Source: Bacteroidota bacterium
GTDB lineage: Bacteria > Bacteroidota > Rhodothermia > Rhodothermales > Rubricoccaceae
DNA: 64,000 nt
Reading direction: 5' to 3'
Assembly: GCA_039821555.1 (NCBI GenBank)
Contig: JBCBNX010000014.1
Span: forward strand, 1 to 64,000
The stretch's first letter is position 1. The number at the start of each line of letters is the position of its first letter. Position numbers and translations under genes: made by a program. The notes beneath the pieces were generated by a model that was not told the origin of the DNA, made no database searches, and saw only the letters and a program-made list of their open reading frames with translations. Below, in pieces: positions 16,835 to 24,995 of the stretch.

Positions 16835-17566
16835 ATGGCGACTCATCACCCACTGACGCTCGACCTTTTCGCCTCCGACGACGCCGAACTCGTCCGGTAC
16901 CGCCTCTTGGCGGGCCTGCAGCGCGCCCGCCGCGCCTTCGACCAGACGCGCGTCTACCCGCACCTCGCCGACCTCATCCGGCTGCGCCGCGACCTCGTCG
17001 CGTTGCGTGACCAATCGGCAACGCTCCGCAGAGCACAGCCTGGCCGTATCCAGGGCATCGACTGGAAGAAGCGCGAGGTCGTCTATGTTCGCCCCAACGT
17101 GCCCGGCCTCGACGCGCTGCCGGTGGACGGCCTTGTCGACTGGACGCTGCCGCGCCTGACGCAGGCCATTGAGGAAGGGCAGGCGATCTACGAGTTCGTG
17201 GAGTCGCACACGGCGGTCGAGGCCGTCGGCCTCGTGCCACGCTACCAGGACGAAGGCTACCTCCTCATCCCAGAGGAAACCGGCTGGCGCGCGGTCCGCT
17301 ATGTCGTGAGCGTGCTCGTGGCCCCCGGCGAAGGCGACGCGCGCTACCGCAGCCTCCGCACCTCCGAAGTGCCCCTCCCCGAGGGGGCCGCGGAGCCCGG
17401 GGCCTGCAAGCGCGCGCTCGCTGAGCAGCACCGCGACCTTCCCAACCCGGCGACCTACTGCGTCCACGCCGATGTCGCCGTGCCGACGGACGCCACGCTC
17501 ATGCCCGTCGCCAAGCGCAAGCTGCTGCGCTACCTCGCGGAGCGCGTCCCTCGCGGCGAAGCCTGA
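16835..17566 (+). CDS. unrecognised protein downstream of a CIRCE element
   Basis: 243 residues, no signal peptide, no transmembrane segment and no motif I recognise. It reads as a soluble, mixed alpha/beta protein. An Arg/Leu-rich N-terminal helical part (about residues 15-65, with RYRLLAGLQRARRAFDQTRVYP and LIRLRRDLVALRDQ) is followed by a region with IDWKKREVVYVRPNVPGLDALPVDG and GYLLIPEETGWRAVRYVV, and a C-terminus with two Cys residues. Codon use and GC match its neighbours, so it looks native. It is the first gene after the CIRCE operator at 16670-16694, so it may be heat-induced through HrcA. A 14-bp GC stem follows its stop. Confidence 0.8.
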   Translation: MATHHPLTLDLFASDDAELVRYRLLAGLQRARRAFDQTRVYPHLADLIRLRRDLVALRDQSATLRRAQPGRIQGIDWKKREVVYVRPNVPGLDALPVDGLVDWTLPRLTQAIEEGQAIYEFVESHTAVEAVGLVPRYQDEGYLLIPEETGWRAVRYVVSVLVAPGEGDARYRSLRTSEVPLPEGAAEPGACKRALAEQHRDLPNPATYCVHADVAVPTDATLMPVAKRKLLRYLAERVPRGEA

Positions 17567-17596
17567 CGGGGCTCCCCGGCATGGTGCGAACGCAAA

Positions 17597-17632
17597 GCGC
17601 GGCGCGCCCCGGTGGTTGGGGGCGCGCCGCGC
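17597..17632. terminator. strong GC hairpin between convergent genes
   Basis: Perfect 14-base arms GCGCGGCGCGCCCC (17597-17610) and its complement (17619-17632) around an eight-base loop, between the ends of two convergent genes. There is no T-run, so it would be a bidirectional structural barrier rather than a textbook intrinsic terminator. Confidence 0.55.
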
Positions 17633-17696
17633 GTACCGAGAGGGCCGGCCGGGGTGAAGGCCGGGAGGTGCCTCGGGTGAATGCGAGAGAGGAAGC

Positions 17697-18053
17697 TTAG
17701 CTCAGAGCTTGGGTGGCGAGGACGCCGGTGCGGTCGAAGCGGACATGCAGCCGCTCGGTGCCGTGGCTGTCGGTGAAGGTGAGGAGGCCCTCGCCAGCAG
17801 CAGGGGCCGTGAGGCGGAAGCTGCCGTGGTCGCGGTAGATCGTCAGAGCCTGGAACGCTTCCGGGGCGTCGAGGAGAGCAAGTGGGTGGTCAGCCTGGGT
17901 GGCAGCAGCGGCCTGAAGGTCGGCGACGAGCGCGTGCGCTTCAGTGCTGAGCGCGGAGGTTTCGGCGGCGACCGTGGCGTCTGTGGGGCGCATCATGGCG
18001 GAAGCGGCCACGAGCGCGAGAACAAGGCAGGCGGCGACAGCGAGGCGAGGCAT
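17697..18053 (-). CDS. small exported or membrane-anchored protein of unknown function
   Basis: 118 residues from the ATG at 18053 (MPRLAVAACLVLALVAASAMM), a clear signal peptide or signal anchor. Upstream in-frame codons run through a tandem repeat and do not look coding. The mature part is Ala-rich and helical to about residue 60, then has a short beta-like C-terminal section (FRLTAPAAGEGLLTF, ERLHVRFDRTGVLATQ). There are no cysteines at a lipobox position, so it is not an evident lipoprotein. I do not recognise the family. Confidence 0.65.
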   Translation of the reverse strand: MPRLAVAACLVLALVAASAMMRPTDATVAAETSALSTEAHALVADLQAAAATQADHPLALLDAPEAFQALTIYRDHGSFRLTAPAAGEGLLTFTDSHGTERLHVRFDRTGVLATQALS

Positions 18054-18458
18054 GGAATTCGGTACGGCTGGTCCGAAAGAGTAGGAGCCCGCCTGAGCGG
18101 GAGGCCCGCCTGAGCGGGAATGCCTGCGATGGCCGGGTGTGTATGCCACAGCGGACGGTGTGTGCAGGCAGGAGCGTCCCAAGCGCCGTGCCGTCGTCTC
18201 AAATCAGGGTTCAGCATGCGACGCGGGCACGCTCGCAGTCGCACCGCGCCCACTGAACGTTGGCAGGTCGAACGATGAGACAGCAGGTCCGGCACAGTCC
18301 CCAAAACGAGACGGGATACGCAGCAGCAGCCTCGCGCCCGCTTCGATACCGAAACAGGCGCCGTCCAGCCACGCCCGCAGGGCCTCGTCGCGTATCATCG
18401 AACACCGGGCGTCCGCGATGGGACGGTCGGCTTCCCACGTCTGTCATCCCGTCCTGCT
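18054..18458. other. intergenic region with tandem hairpin repeat
   Basis: 405 bases between divergent genes. It contains two copies of a short hairpin repeat (18087-18119). A short minus-strand frame at 18204-18398 could encode 64 residues but has no supporting features. No promoter stands out by eye. Confidence 0.55.
18087..18119. repeat. tandem 16-bp hairpin repeat, two copies
   Basis: GCCCGCCTGAGCGGGA occurs at 18087-18102 and again at 18104-18119. Each unit contains the small stem CCCGC-N4-GCGGG. It is similar in style to widespread intergenic repeats with a CCGC...GCGG core. Confidence 0.65.
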
Positions 18459-19910
18459 ATGTCGTCTCCGCTCGTGCCGTTCTCGCCCCGCGTCTACGCC
18501 CCGCGCCGGGTGCGCCTCGCCGCCGACCTCGTGGCTGCGGGCGAGTCGGGCCTCGCACTCATCCCCGGGAACCCGTCGGCGCCGATGAACTACGCCGGCA
18601 ACCACTACGGCTTCCGGCAGGACGGCACCTTCCGCTACTTCTTCGGCCTCAATCAGCCCGGCCACGTCGGCGTCGTGGATCTCGATGCAGGGACGGCGAC
18701 GCTCTACGGCCCGGAGGCGTCGCTGGACGATGTGGTGTGGGAGGGACCGCAGCCGTCGCTGGCCGAACGCGCGCAGGCGATCGGGGCGCAGGCCGCCAAG
18801 CCGCTCGCCGACCTCGGCCCCGCCGTGCTCGCCGCCATCGACGCGGGCCGGCCGGTGCACATCGTCCCGCCCTACCGCGCGGCGACAAAGCAGCACCTCG
18901 CTGGGCTGCTCGGGACGCTCCCGGATACGCTCGGCGGCCACGTCTCGGAGCCGCTCATCCATGCGATTGTTGCTCAGCGTTCGGTCAAGTCCGACGCGGA
19001 GGTCGCCGAGATCGAGCGCGCGCTGGCCGTCACGAACGCGATGCACCGGCTCGCCATGCGCCACGCGAAGCCCGGCACGGCGGAGTGGGAGACGGCGGGC
19101 TGGATGCGCGGCGCGGCCCTCGCAGGCGGCGGCGACGTGTCGTTTCCGATCATCCTCACCGCGCGCGGCGAGACGCTCCACAACCACCCGACGGGCACGC
19201 CCCTCAAGCGCGGCGACCTCGTCTTGGCCGATGCGGGGGCCGTCGCGCCCTCGGGCTATGCCGCCGACATCACGCGGACGTTCCCCGCCAACGGCACCTT
19301 CTCCGAGCCGCAGCGGATGGTCTACCAGGCCGTCCTCGACGCGCAGACCGCCGCGCTCGCCGCCATCGCGCCGGGCGTGCCGTTCCGTGACGTGCACCTC
19401 GTGGCGGCGCGGCGGCTGGCGCAGGCGCTCACGGCGCTCGGGCTGATGCGCGGCGACCCGGAGCAGGCGGTCGCCGCGGGGGCCCATGCGCTCTTCTTTC
19501 CGCACGGCCTCGGTCACATCATGGGCCTCGACGTGCACGACATGGAGGCGCTCGGCGAGGACCACGTCGGCTACGACGCCGAGGTCACGCGCAGCACCCA
19601 GTTTGGGCTCTCCGCGCTGCGCCTCGGGCGGCGGCTCCAGCCCGGCTTCGTCGTGACCGTCGAGCCGGGATGCTACTTCATCCCGGCGCTCGTCCAAGCA
19701 TGGAAGGCCGAAGGCAAGCACGCCGCGTTCCTCGACTACACCGAGATCGAGCGCTTCCTCACGATGAACGAGGGCCGGGGCTTCGGCGGCGTCCGCATCG
19801 AAGACGACGTCCTCGTCACCGACGACGGCATGCGTGTGCTCGGCCCCGCCATCCCAAAGACCGTCGCCGAAGTCGAGGCCGTCTGCGCCGAGATGAGCGG
19901 GGGGCTATGA
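18459..19910 (+). CDS. aminopeptidase P family protein (M24 Xaa-Pro peptidase)
   Basis: 483 residues. It removes N-terminal residues that precede proline, using a dinuclear metal centre, and is cytoplasmic since no signal peptide is seen. Residues 1-170 are the N-terminal creatinase/APP domain (GNHYGFRQDGTFRYFFGLNQPG). The C-terminal pita-bread domain shows the five metal ligands in order: LADAGAVAPSGYAADITRTFP (two Asp), FPHGLGHIMGLDVHD (His), TVEPGCYF (Glu) and GVRIEDDVLVT (Glu). The length fits aminopeptidase P rather than the shorter prolidase or methionine aminopeptidase forms. The next gene begins three bases after its stop and may be translationally coupled. Confidence 0.92.
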   Translation: MSSPLVPFSPRVYAPRRVRLAADLVAAGESGLALIPGNPSAPMNYAGNHYGFRQDGTFRYFFGLNQPGHVGVVDLDAGTATLYGPEASLDDVVWEGPQPSLAERAQAIGAQAAKPLADLGPAVLAAIDAGRPVHIVPPYRAATKQHLAGLLGTLPDTLGGHVSEPLIHAIVAQRSVKSDAEVAEIERALAVTNAMHRLAMRHAKPGTAEWETAGWMRGAALAGGGDVSFPIILTARGETLHNHPTGTPLKRGDLVLADAGAVAPSGYAADITRTFPANGTFSEPQRMVYQAVLDAQTAALAAIAPGVPFRDVHLVAARRLAQALTALGLMRGDPEQAVAAGAHALFFPHGLGHIMGLDVHDMEALGEDHVGYDAEVTRSTQFGLSALRLGRRLQPGFVVTVEPGCYFIPALVQAWKAEGKHAAFLDYTEIERFLTMNEGRGFGGVRIEDDVLVTDDGMRVLGPAIPKTVAEVEAVCAEMSGGL

Positions 19911-19913
19911 GGT

Positions 19914-20345
19914 GTGGATCGTCAGCAGATCATCGAACTGTTCCGGTACTCTGACCAGGAGCGCCAGATGTTTGACTACATCGACGAGTATGTCCACCAA
20001 ATAGAAGCGTGGTTATTGGTCAACGAGCCTGACGAAGCACAGCTACGACGCTACATGCTAGCCGGGCTTTTTCTACTGTACCGGTCCAAAAATTGGACAG
20101 ACGGAACCGTCTCAACGGACCTCGCCGTCTGGGAAACAGCGTGGTATCCGCACCCTGGGAAAGAAGTCTTCGGGCGCAGGTTCGAGATTCTAAACGAGTA
20201 CCTCGACAAGCCCATAGCGACGACGCGTGAATACCTCGGCTTGATCGGGCTGAAGAAGCCTCGCGGCCTGCAGTTAATCGCTGGCGGTGGTCTCTTCGAC
20301 TTCGTGGTGACCGGGAGCTATAGCGAGGGCGCACCGGATACCTGA
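19914..20345 (+). CDS. hypothetical protein, A/T-richer than its neighbours
   Basis: 143 residues with a GTG start (MDRQQIIELFRYSDQERQMF) three bases after the stop of the aminopeptidase P gene. It is acidic and aromatic-rich, with no signal peptide or membrane helix, and I recognise no domain. Base and codon use are noticeably more A/T-rich than in the flanking genes (for example TTATTGGTC, AAAAATTGG), which suggests recent acquisition. It is followed by a dispersed repeat at 20446. Its position suggests translational coupling to the peptidase, but its composition argues against an old partnership. Confidence 0.65.
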   Translation: MDRQQIIELFRYSDQERQMFDYIDEYVHQIEAWLLVNEPDEAQLRRYMLAGLFLLYRSKNWTDGTVSTDLAVWETAWYPHPGKEVFGRRFEILNEYLDKPIATTREYLGLIGLKKPRGLQLIAGGGLFDFVVTGSYSEGAPDT

Positions 20346-20445
20346 CGTTCACCGTCACAGAATCGTGACGCCATGCGACAGTAATGCGACGCGCACCAAG
20401 TCGGCGCGTGGTGTGATGCTGTCCACCCACCCCAGTTGCCTACTT

Positions 20446-20511
20446 GTCATCCTGAACTTGATTCAGGATCTCGGTGGACTCGTTGAGATGCTGAAACGAG
20501 TTCAGCATGAC
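20446..20511. repeat. 66-bp dispersed double-hairpin repeat (copy 1)
   Basis: It begins GTCATCCTGAACTTGATTCA and ends TTCAGCATGAC. The outer arms are complementary with one mismatch and each half folds again into a CTGAA...TTCAG hairpin. A second 66-base copy with the same ends lies at 59499-59564, and a half copy at 21394-21420. It is a REP/BIME-like intergenic repeat. Confidence 0.75.
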
Positions 20512-20584
20512 AAAATTGGGAGAACGCGGCCGACCAAGGCCGCACGTAGCTTGACCCCACCTCTCCGCACACCGCCTCCGATCC

Positions 20585-21346
20585 ATGACCCAGGACCTGC
20601 GCCCCACGACCCAGGCCCCTCAGCTTGTCGTCGTTCACGTTGAGAAGACGGCGGGGACGGCGCTCATCAAGGCGCTCATCGAGCCGAACGCGCCGGGCTA
20701 CATGCGCTCGGCGAGCGTCACCCGCTACGCGCGCCACGGCTGGAAGGCCCCGGCCTTCATCGGCCACATCCCGCACGGGCTGCACCGCTTCACGCGCCGC
20801 CCCGTCCGCTACGCGACCGTGATCCGCGAGCCGCTGGAACGCGCGGTGAGTTGGTACTACTACATCCGCGGCCAGGACGACATCGACCTCTGGGAGCGCC
20901 ACCCGCTGCGCAACTTCGCCGACCGAGTCACACTCGTGCAGTTCTACCGCGACGAGCGCTTCGAGAACCGCCAGGCGCGCTTCATGGCAGGCCTGCACTA
21001 CGACCGGCTCTACCCGACGCTCCGCCGCAGCACGCTCTTCCGTCAGCGCCTCCTCGACGCGGCGAAGCGCAACTTGGAGTCGTGCGCCGTCTTCGGCGTG
21101 CAGGATCGCTTCCAGGACACCGTCCGCGCCTTCGAGCACACGCTCGGCTGGACCTACGCGCCGCAGGAGAAGCGCTGGGCCGCCGCCACCAAGCGCCGTA
21201 CCCTCCAGGACATCGACGACCTCAACCCGAAGATCCTCCCGAAGCTCCGCGAGTGCCACGACCTCGACTACGAGCTCTACTTCTTCGCCCAGCAGCTCTT
21301 CCAGGCGCGCTACGGCTGGCTCGCGAAGACAAAGGTCGATTTATGA
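20585..21346 (+). CDS. sulfotransferase family 2-type protein
   Basis: 253 residues. Near the N-terminus VVHVEKTAGTALIKALI (about residues 16-32) matches the 5'-phosphosulfate-binding loop (H-x-x-KTAGT) of carbohydrate sulfotransferases of the heparan 2-O and chondroitin type. A YATVIREPLERAVSWYYYIR segment near residue 80 matches the 3'-phosphate-binding R-P-x-x-R-x-x-S region. Such enzymes transfer sulfate from PAPS to sugars or other hydroxyls. The acceptor is unknown, with surface glycans a reasonable guess. No signal peptide or membrane anchor is seen. It stands alone between dispersed repeats. Confidence 0.85.
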   Translation: MTQDLRPTTQAPQLVVVHVEKTAGTALIKALIEPNAPGYMRSASVTRYARHGWKAPAFIGHIPHGLHRFTRRPVRYATVIREPLERAVSWYYYIRGQDDIDLWERHPLRNFADRVTLVQFYRDERFENRQARFMAGLHYDRLYPTLRRSTLFRQRLLDAAKRNLESCAVFGVQDRFQDTVRAFEHTLGWTYAPQEKRWAAATKRRTLQDIDDLNPKILPKLRECHDLDYELYFFAQQLFQARYGWLAKTKVDL

Positions 21347-21393
21347 TACCAGAGGCGAGTAAGCCGTGTGCATTGCCCGCTTCTCCCACCTTT

Positions 21394-21420
21394 GTCATCC
21401 CGGACTTGATCCGGGATCTA
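21394..21420. repeat. half copy of the dispersed GTCAT hairpin repeat
   Basis: GTCATCCCGGACTTGATCCG and on to GGATCTA: same layout as the first half of the 20446 element, with compensatory changes in both stem arms (CCGGA...TCCGG instead of CTGAA...TTCAG). Confidence 0.6.
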
Positions 21421-21511
21421 TAGGGTGCATCGGATGGATTTACTGCGTGAAGCTTCGCTTTCCGCGTTCGCGGCAAGGACTCCGGAATGAGTTTGCGCAG
21501 GTGTTCTTCGG

Positions 21512-21610
21512 ACATGGTATGGTACATGGTATGGTGGCGACATTGTGATTTGAGCTGTTCGATTGTTGAGGGGCTATGTTCGATGCACAATCGCGTGCCT
21601 GATCGAACAT
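21512..21610. repeat. 12-bp tandem duplication and 9-bp inverted repeat
   Basis: ACATGGTATGGT occurs twice in tandem (21512-21535). Downstream, ATGTTCGAT (21576-21584) and its complement ATCGAACAT (21602-21610) form a perfect inverted repeat with a 17-base loop, ending 19 bases before the next ATG. The second could be a regulatory hairpin; no function is known. Confidence 0.5.
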
Positions 21611-21629
21611 CCAACGTCGAACACCCACC

Positions 21630-22718
21630 ATGCCTCCTGAGCAGCCTGCGGCGTCGCCCTTCCCGTTCAACGTCGAGAAGCTCCACGCCTATCTCCAGAG
21701 CACTCTTGGTCTGCGAGGCCCGGCGACGATCGGCCAGTTCCCCCATGGCTTCTCCAACCTGACCTACCGCGTCATCCTGGACGACGAGAAGCAGGGGCCC
21801 CTCCAACTCGTGGTGCGGCGTCCGCCCGTCGGCGCGGACGTGCAGGGCGGGCACAACATGACGCGGGAGTGGATGATGCTCGATAAGCTGCACGGGCATC
21901 TCCCGGTCCCCAAGCCGCTCGCCTACGAGGGCTTTGGGTATGTGATCGGTGCCCCGTTCTACGTGATGGAGCGCGTCCACGGCGTCATCCTGCGCGGAAC
22001 GACGGCCGACATCCCCGACGCGACGACGGTCGCGGGCATCGCGGAGACGTTTGTGGACACCTTCGCGATGCTGCACGGCCTCGATCTGGAGACGATCGGG
22101 CTGGCGGAGTTCGGCAAGCCCGAGGGCTACGTCCGCCGCCAAGTCGAGGGCTGGACGCAGCGCTGGCAGCGGGCGCAGACCGACCCGGTGCCTGACATCG
22201 ACCGCGCGTGTGCCTGGCTCGACGAGCACCAGCCGGGCGAGTCGTACACCAGCGCCTCCGTAGCGTCGCTCATCCACAACGACTTCAAGCACGACAACCT
22301 CATCCTCGACCCAGACGACCTCACGCAGATCCGCGCCATCCTCGACTGGGAGCTGGCGACCGTCGGCGATCCGCTCATGGACCTCGGCAGCACGCTCGGC
22401 TACTGGATCGAGCCCAGTGACCACCCGGTGCTCCAGAGCCTCAACGTCAGCCCGACGACCTGGCCGGGCACGCCGACACGCGAGGAGTTCGTGGCGCACT
22501 ACGAGGCTGCGACCGGGCGCCCTGTTGAGCATGTGGTGTTCTACTACGTCTACGGCCTCGTCAAGCTCGCCGTGATTGCGCAGCAGATCTACGCGCGCTG
22601 GCAAGCCGGCGTGGCGACCGACGCGCGCTTCGAGCACCTCATCCACGCTGTGCGCGCGTGCGGCGAGACGGCGGTCCGTGCCATCGAGCGGCAGCGCATC
22701 TCGGCGCTGTTCGACTGA
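21630..22718 (+). CDS. APH-family phosphotransferase (ACAD10/11 N-domain-like)
   Basis: 362 residues in the aminoglycoside-phosphotransferase/kinase-like fold. LIHNDFKHDNLILD holds the catalytic Asp and the Asn of the Brenner motif, and ILDWELATVGDPLMDLG holds the metal-binding Asp of the DFG equivalent. GHNMTREWMMLDKLHGHLPVPKPLAY and FYVMERVHG correspond to the N-lobe. This layout is typical of the bacterial group related to the N-terminal domain of ACAD10/11, often linked to acyl or hydroxyacyl-CoA metabolism. No acyl-CoA genes adjoin it here, so the substrate is open. It is cytoplasmic. Confidence 0.88.
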   Translation: MPPEQPAASPFPFNVEKLHAYLQSTLGLRGPATIGQFPHGFSNLTYRVILDDEKQGPLQLVVRRPPVGADVQGGHNMTREWMMLDKLHGHLPVPKPLAYEGFGYVIGAPFYVMERVHGVILRGTTADIPDATTVAGIAETFVDTFAMLHGLDLETIGLAEFGKPEGYVRRQVEGWTQRWQRAQTDPVPDIDRACAWLDEHQPGESYTSASVASLIHNDFKHDNLILDPDDLTQIRAILDWELATVGDPLMDLGSTLGYWIEPSDHPVLQSLNVSPTTWPGTPTREEFVAHYEAATGRPVEHVVFYYVYGLVKLAVIAQQIYARWQAGVATDARFEHLIHAVRACGETAVRAIERQRISALFD

Positions 22719-22961
22719 GCGCGGCGCGGGTCAGCCTGGATCGGGTTGGGCGATGCTGCTTTTTCGTCCACGTGGGCGCGCCGCCCAGCGTGCCGAGGGG
22801 CGGTTCACCGCCGCAGCTGGGCCGTTCGTCGCATGTAGGGCGGGACAGGGCGCGAAACGCGGTCACGTTGGGGTTGTAGAGGGTAGAACTTGCGCACCGT
22901 CCTGCGCTATAACGATCCTCCCACGCCGCGCCGGTCCCGGCTGCGTCTTCCCTCTCACGTG

Positions 22962-24695
22962 ATGCGCCCAGCGCCAACCTCCCGCTTGATGCGAAACACC
23001 CGAACCCTCGTCCTCGCTGGCTGCTGCATCCTCCTCGTCGGTCTCCTGCTCGGCATGCAGGTCCGCGACGCCGCCTCCAGCGACGACCCCTACCAGAACC
23101 TCAAGAAGCTCGAAGAGGCCTACAGCTACGTCACGCGCAACTACGTCGACCGCGTGGACTCGGCCGACCTCGCCGAAGACGCCATCCTCGGCATGATCGA
23201 GGGCCTCGACCCGCACTCAGTCTACATCGACGCCGAGGAGATGCGCAGCGTCCGCGAGAACTTCGACGCCTCGTTCCAGGGCATCGGCATCTACTACGAG
23301 TTCATCGACGGCGAGGACGACCAGGACACGCTCGCCGTGCTGCGGCCTATCGTCGGCGGGCCGAGCGAGGAGGCGGGCCTCGAACCGGGCGACCGCATCC
23401 TCACCATCGATGACACGACCGCGCTCGGCTTTTCCACTGAGGAGGTCCAGCGCTACCTCAAGGGGCCAAAGGGCACGCGGGTTGACGTGACGGTGCGCCG
23501 CCGCGGCTTCCGCGACCCGCTCGCCTTCACCATCACCCGCGACGACATCCCGCTCAACACGCTCGTGGCCGCGCACATGGTGGACGACGAGACGGGCTAC
23601 ATCAAGCTCCAGCGCTTCGCGCGCTCGACCTACGACGAGTTCATGACGGCCATGAACGACCTCAGCGACGAGGGCATGGAGCGCCTCGTGCTTGACCTAC
23701 GCGGCAACGTCGGCGGCTACATGGACCAGGCCGTCAAGATCGTCGACGAGTTCCTCCCGAACGACGAGATGATCGTCTACACGGACAGCCGCCACGTGGC
23801 GTACAACCGGGAGTACACCGCCACCCCAGGCGGCTCGTTCGAGGGCAAGCCGCTCATCGTGCTCGTGGACGAGAACTCGGCCTCGGCGAGCGAGATCGTG
23901 GCGGGCGCCGTGCAGGACCACGACCGCGCCGTGATCGTCGGGCGGCGCACCTTCGGCAAGGGCCTCGTGCAGCAGCAGTTCCAACTCAACGACGGCGCTG
24001 TGCTCCAGATGACTATCTCGCGCTACTTCACGCCGAGCGGCCGCCTCATCCAGACCGCCTACGAGCGCGGCGCTGGCGCTGAAGACTACTACGAGGGCAA
24101 GCTTGCCGTCCGCGAGGGCGAGATCGAAGCCGTCGAGGAGTCCGGCCGCTCCGTGCTGCCCTCGACCGAACTGGCGGCGGCCTACCCCGACAGCCTCCGC
24201 TTCGAAACCGACGCCGGGCGCGACGTCTTCGGCGGCGGCGGCATCCTGCCCGACTACGTCGTCGTGCCCGACTCGGCAGGCCCGACGCTCCGGACGGTGA
24301 TTCGCCAGAGCCTTGACAGCCAGTTCGCCCGCGACTTCCTCGACGGGACGCCGGCCTTCCGCGGAAGCTGGGGTGACCGCGAGCGCGAGTTCATCCGTGA
24401 GTACCGCCTCAGCGACGACCTCTGGACCGAATTCCTGGCCTACGCCGACGCCCAAGGCGTGCCGGTCGTGGACGAGGCTACCGAAGACACCGAAGAGTCC
24501 GTGTTCGTGGAAGACCAGCTAGCCCGCGAGCGCGGCGACGTGGAGGCGCGCATCAAGGCGTTTCTAGCGCGGCGGCTCTATGGCGTGGACGCGTTCTACC
24601 CGGTGATCCAGAACGTGGACCGCACCTTCCAGGAGGCGCTCCTGCTGTGGCCCGCTGTGGGCGACCTCGCCGACTTGCGAGCGTCTGTGGACTAG
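22962..24695 (+). CDS. S41 family C-terminal processing peptidase (CtpA/Prc-like)
   Basis: 577 residues from the ATG at 22962 (another in-frame ATG at 22989 directly precedes the anchor). A hydrophobic N-terminal helix (TLVLAGCCILLVGLLLGMQV) anchors or exports it. The peptidase N-domain (YSYVTRNYVDRVD) is followed by a PDZ domain (GLEPGDRILTIDDT) and the S41 core, with NSASASEIVAGA carrying the catalytic Ser and RTFGKGLVQ carrying the Lys of the Ser-Lys dyad. GYIKLQRFARSTYDEF is the usual substrate-groove strand. A C-terminal extension of about 150 residues follows the core, as in many Bacteroidetes homologues. Its periplasmic role is trimming or degrading proteins at their C-termini. Confidence 0.92.
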   Translation: MRPAPTSRLMRNTRTLVLAGCCILLVGLLLGMQVRDAASSDDPYQNLKKLEEAYSYVTRNYVDRVDSADLAEDAILGMIEGLDPHSVYIDAEEMRSVRENFDASFQGIGIYYEFIDGEDDQDTLAVLRPIVGGPSEEAGLEPGDRILTIDDTTALGFSTEEVQRYLKGPKGTRVDVTVRRRGFRDPLAFTITRDDIPLNTLVAAHMVDDETGYIKLQRFARSTYDEFMTAMNDLSDEGMERLVLDLRGNVGGYMDQAVKIVDEFLPNDEMIVYTDSRHVAYNREYTATPGGSFEGKPLIVLVDENSASASEIVAGAVQDHDRAVIVGRRTFGKGLVQQQFQLNDGAVLQMTISRYFTPSGRLIQTAYERGAGAEDYYEGKLAVREGEIEAVEESGRSVLPSTELAAAYPDSLRFETDAGRDVFGGGGILPDYVVVPDSAGPTLRTVIRQSLDSQFARDFLDGTPAFRGSWGDREREFIREYRLSDDLWTEFLAYADAQGVPVVDEATEDTEESVFVEDQLARERGDVEARIKAFLARRLYGVDAFYPVIQNVDRTFQEALLLWPAVGDLADLRASVD

Positions 24696-24731
24696 GTGCA
24701 TTCGGGGCGCTGAGGCGCCTGAATAGACAGG

Positions 24732-24761
24732 GCGGGCGGTAGGGGCAACTCTGCCGCCCGC
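24732..24761 (+). terminator. possible terminator after the S41 peptidase gene
   Basis: GCGGGCGG (24732-24739) pairs with CCGCCCGC (24754-24761) around a 14-base loop, followed by TTCGTGTCT. The stem is strong but the T-run is poor. Confidence 0.4.
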
Positions 24762-24842
24762 TTCGTGTCTTGCACGTGTCGACCGCCCTCCAATCCCCGG
24801 GCAATCCGTCAGAGAGAATGGGGTGGGGGCTCTGGAGTCGCG

Positions 24843-24871
24843 TTGACAATGTGAACGCTATTCGTCATATT
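24843..24871 (+). promoter_or_regulatory. sigma70-like promoter of the exbB operon
   Basis: Consensus TTGACA (24843-24848), 17 bases, then CATATT (24866-24871), in an A/T-richer stretch 125 bases before exbB. The rest of the 300-base gap between the peptidase and exbB holds only the hairpin at 24732. Confidence 0.6.
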
Positions 24872-24995
24872 GGTGAATGGATCTCACGCCCGGCGTGCTG
24901 CCACCCACCTAGTCTCCCCATCTAGCGTCGGAGCACCCGGTTCTTCCATCTCGTTCACCCACTCTCTGGACCCGATTCCCCCTTGAGGTAGACGC

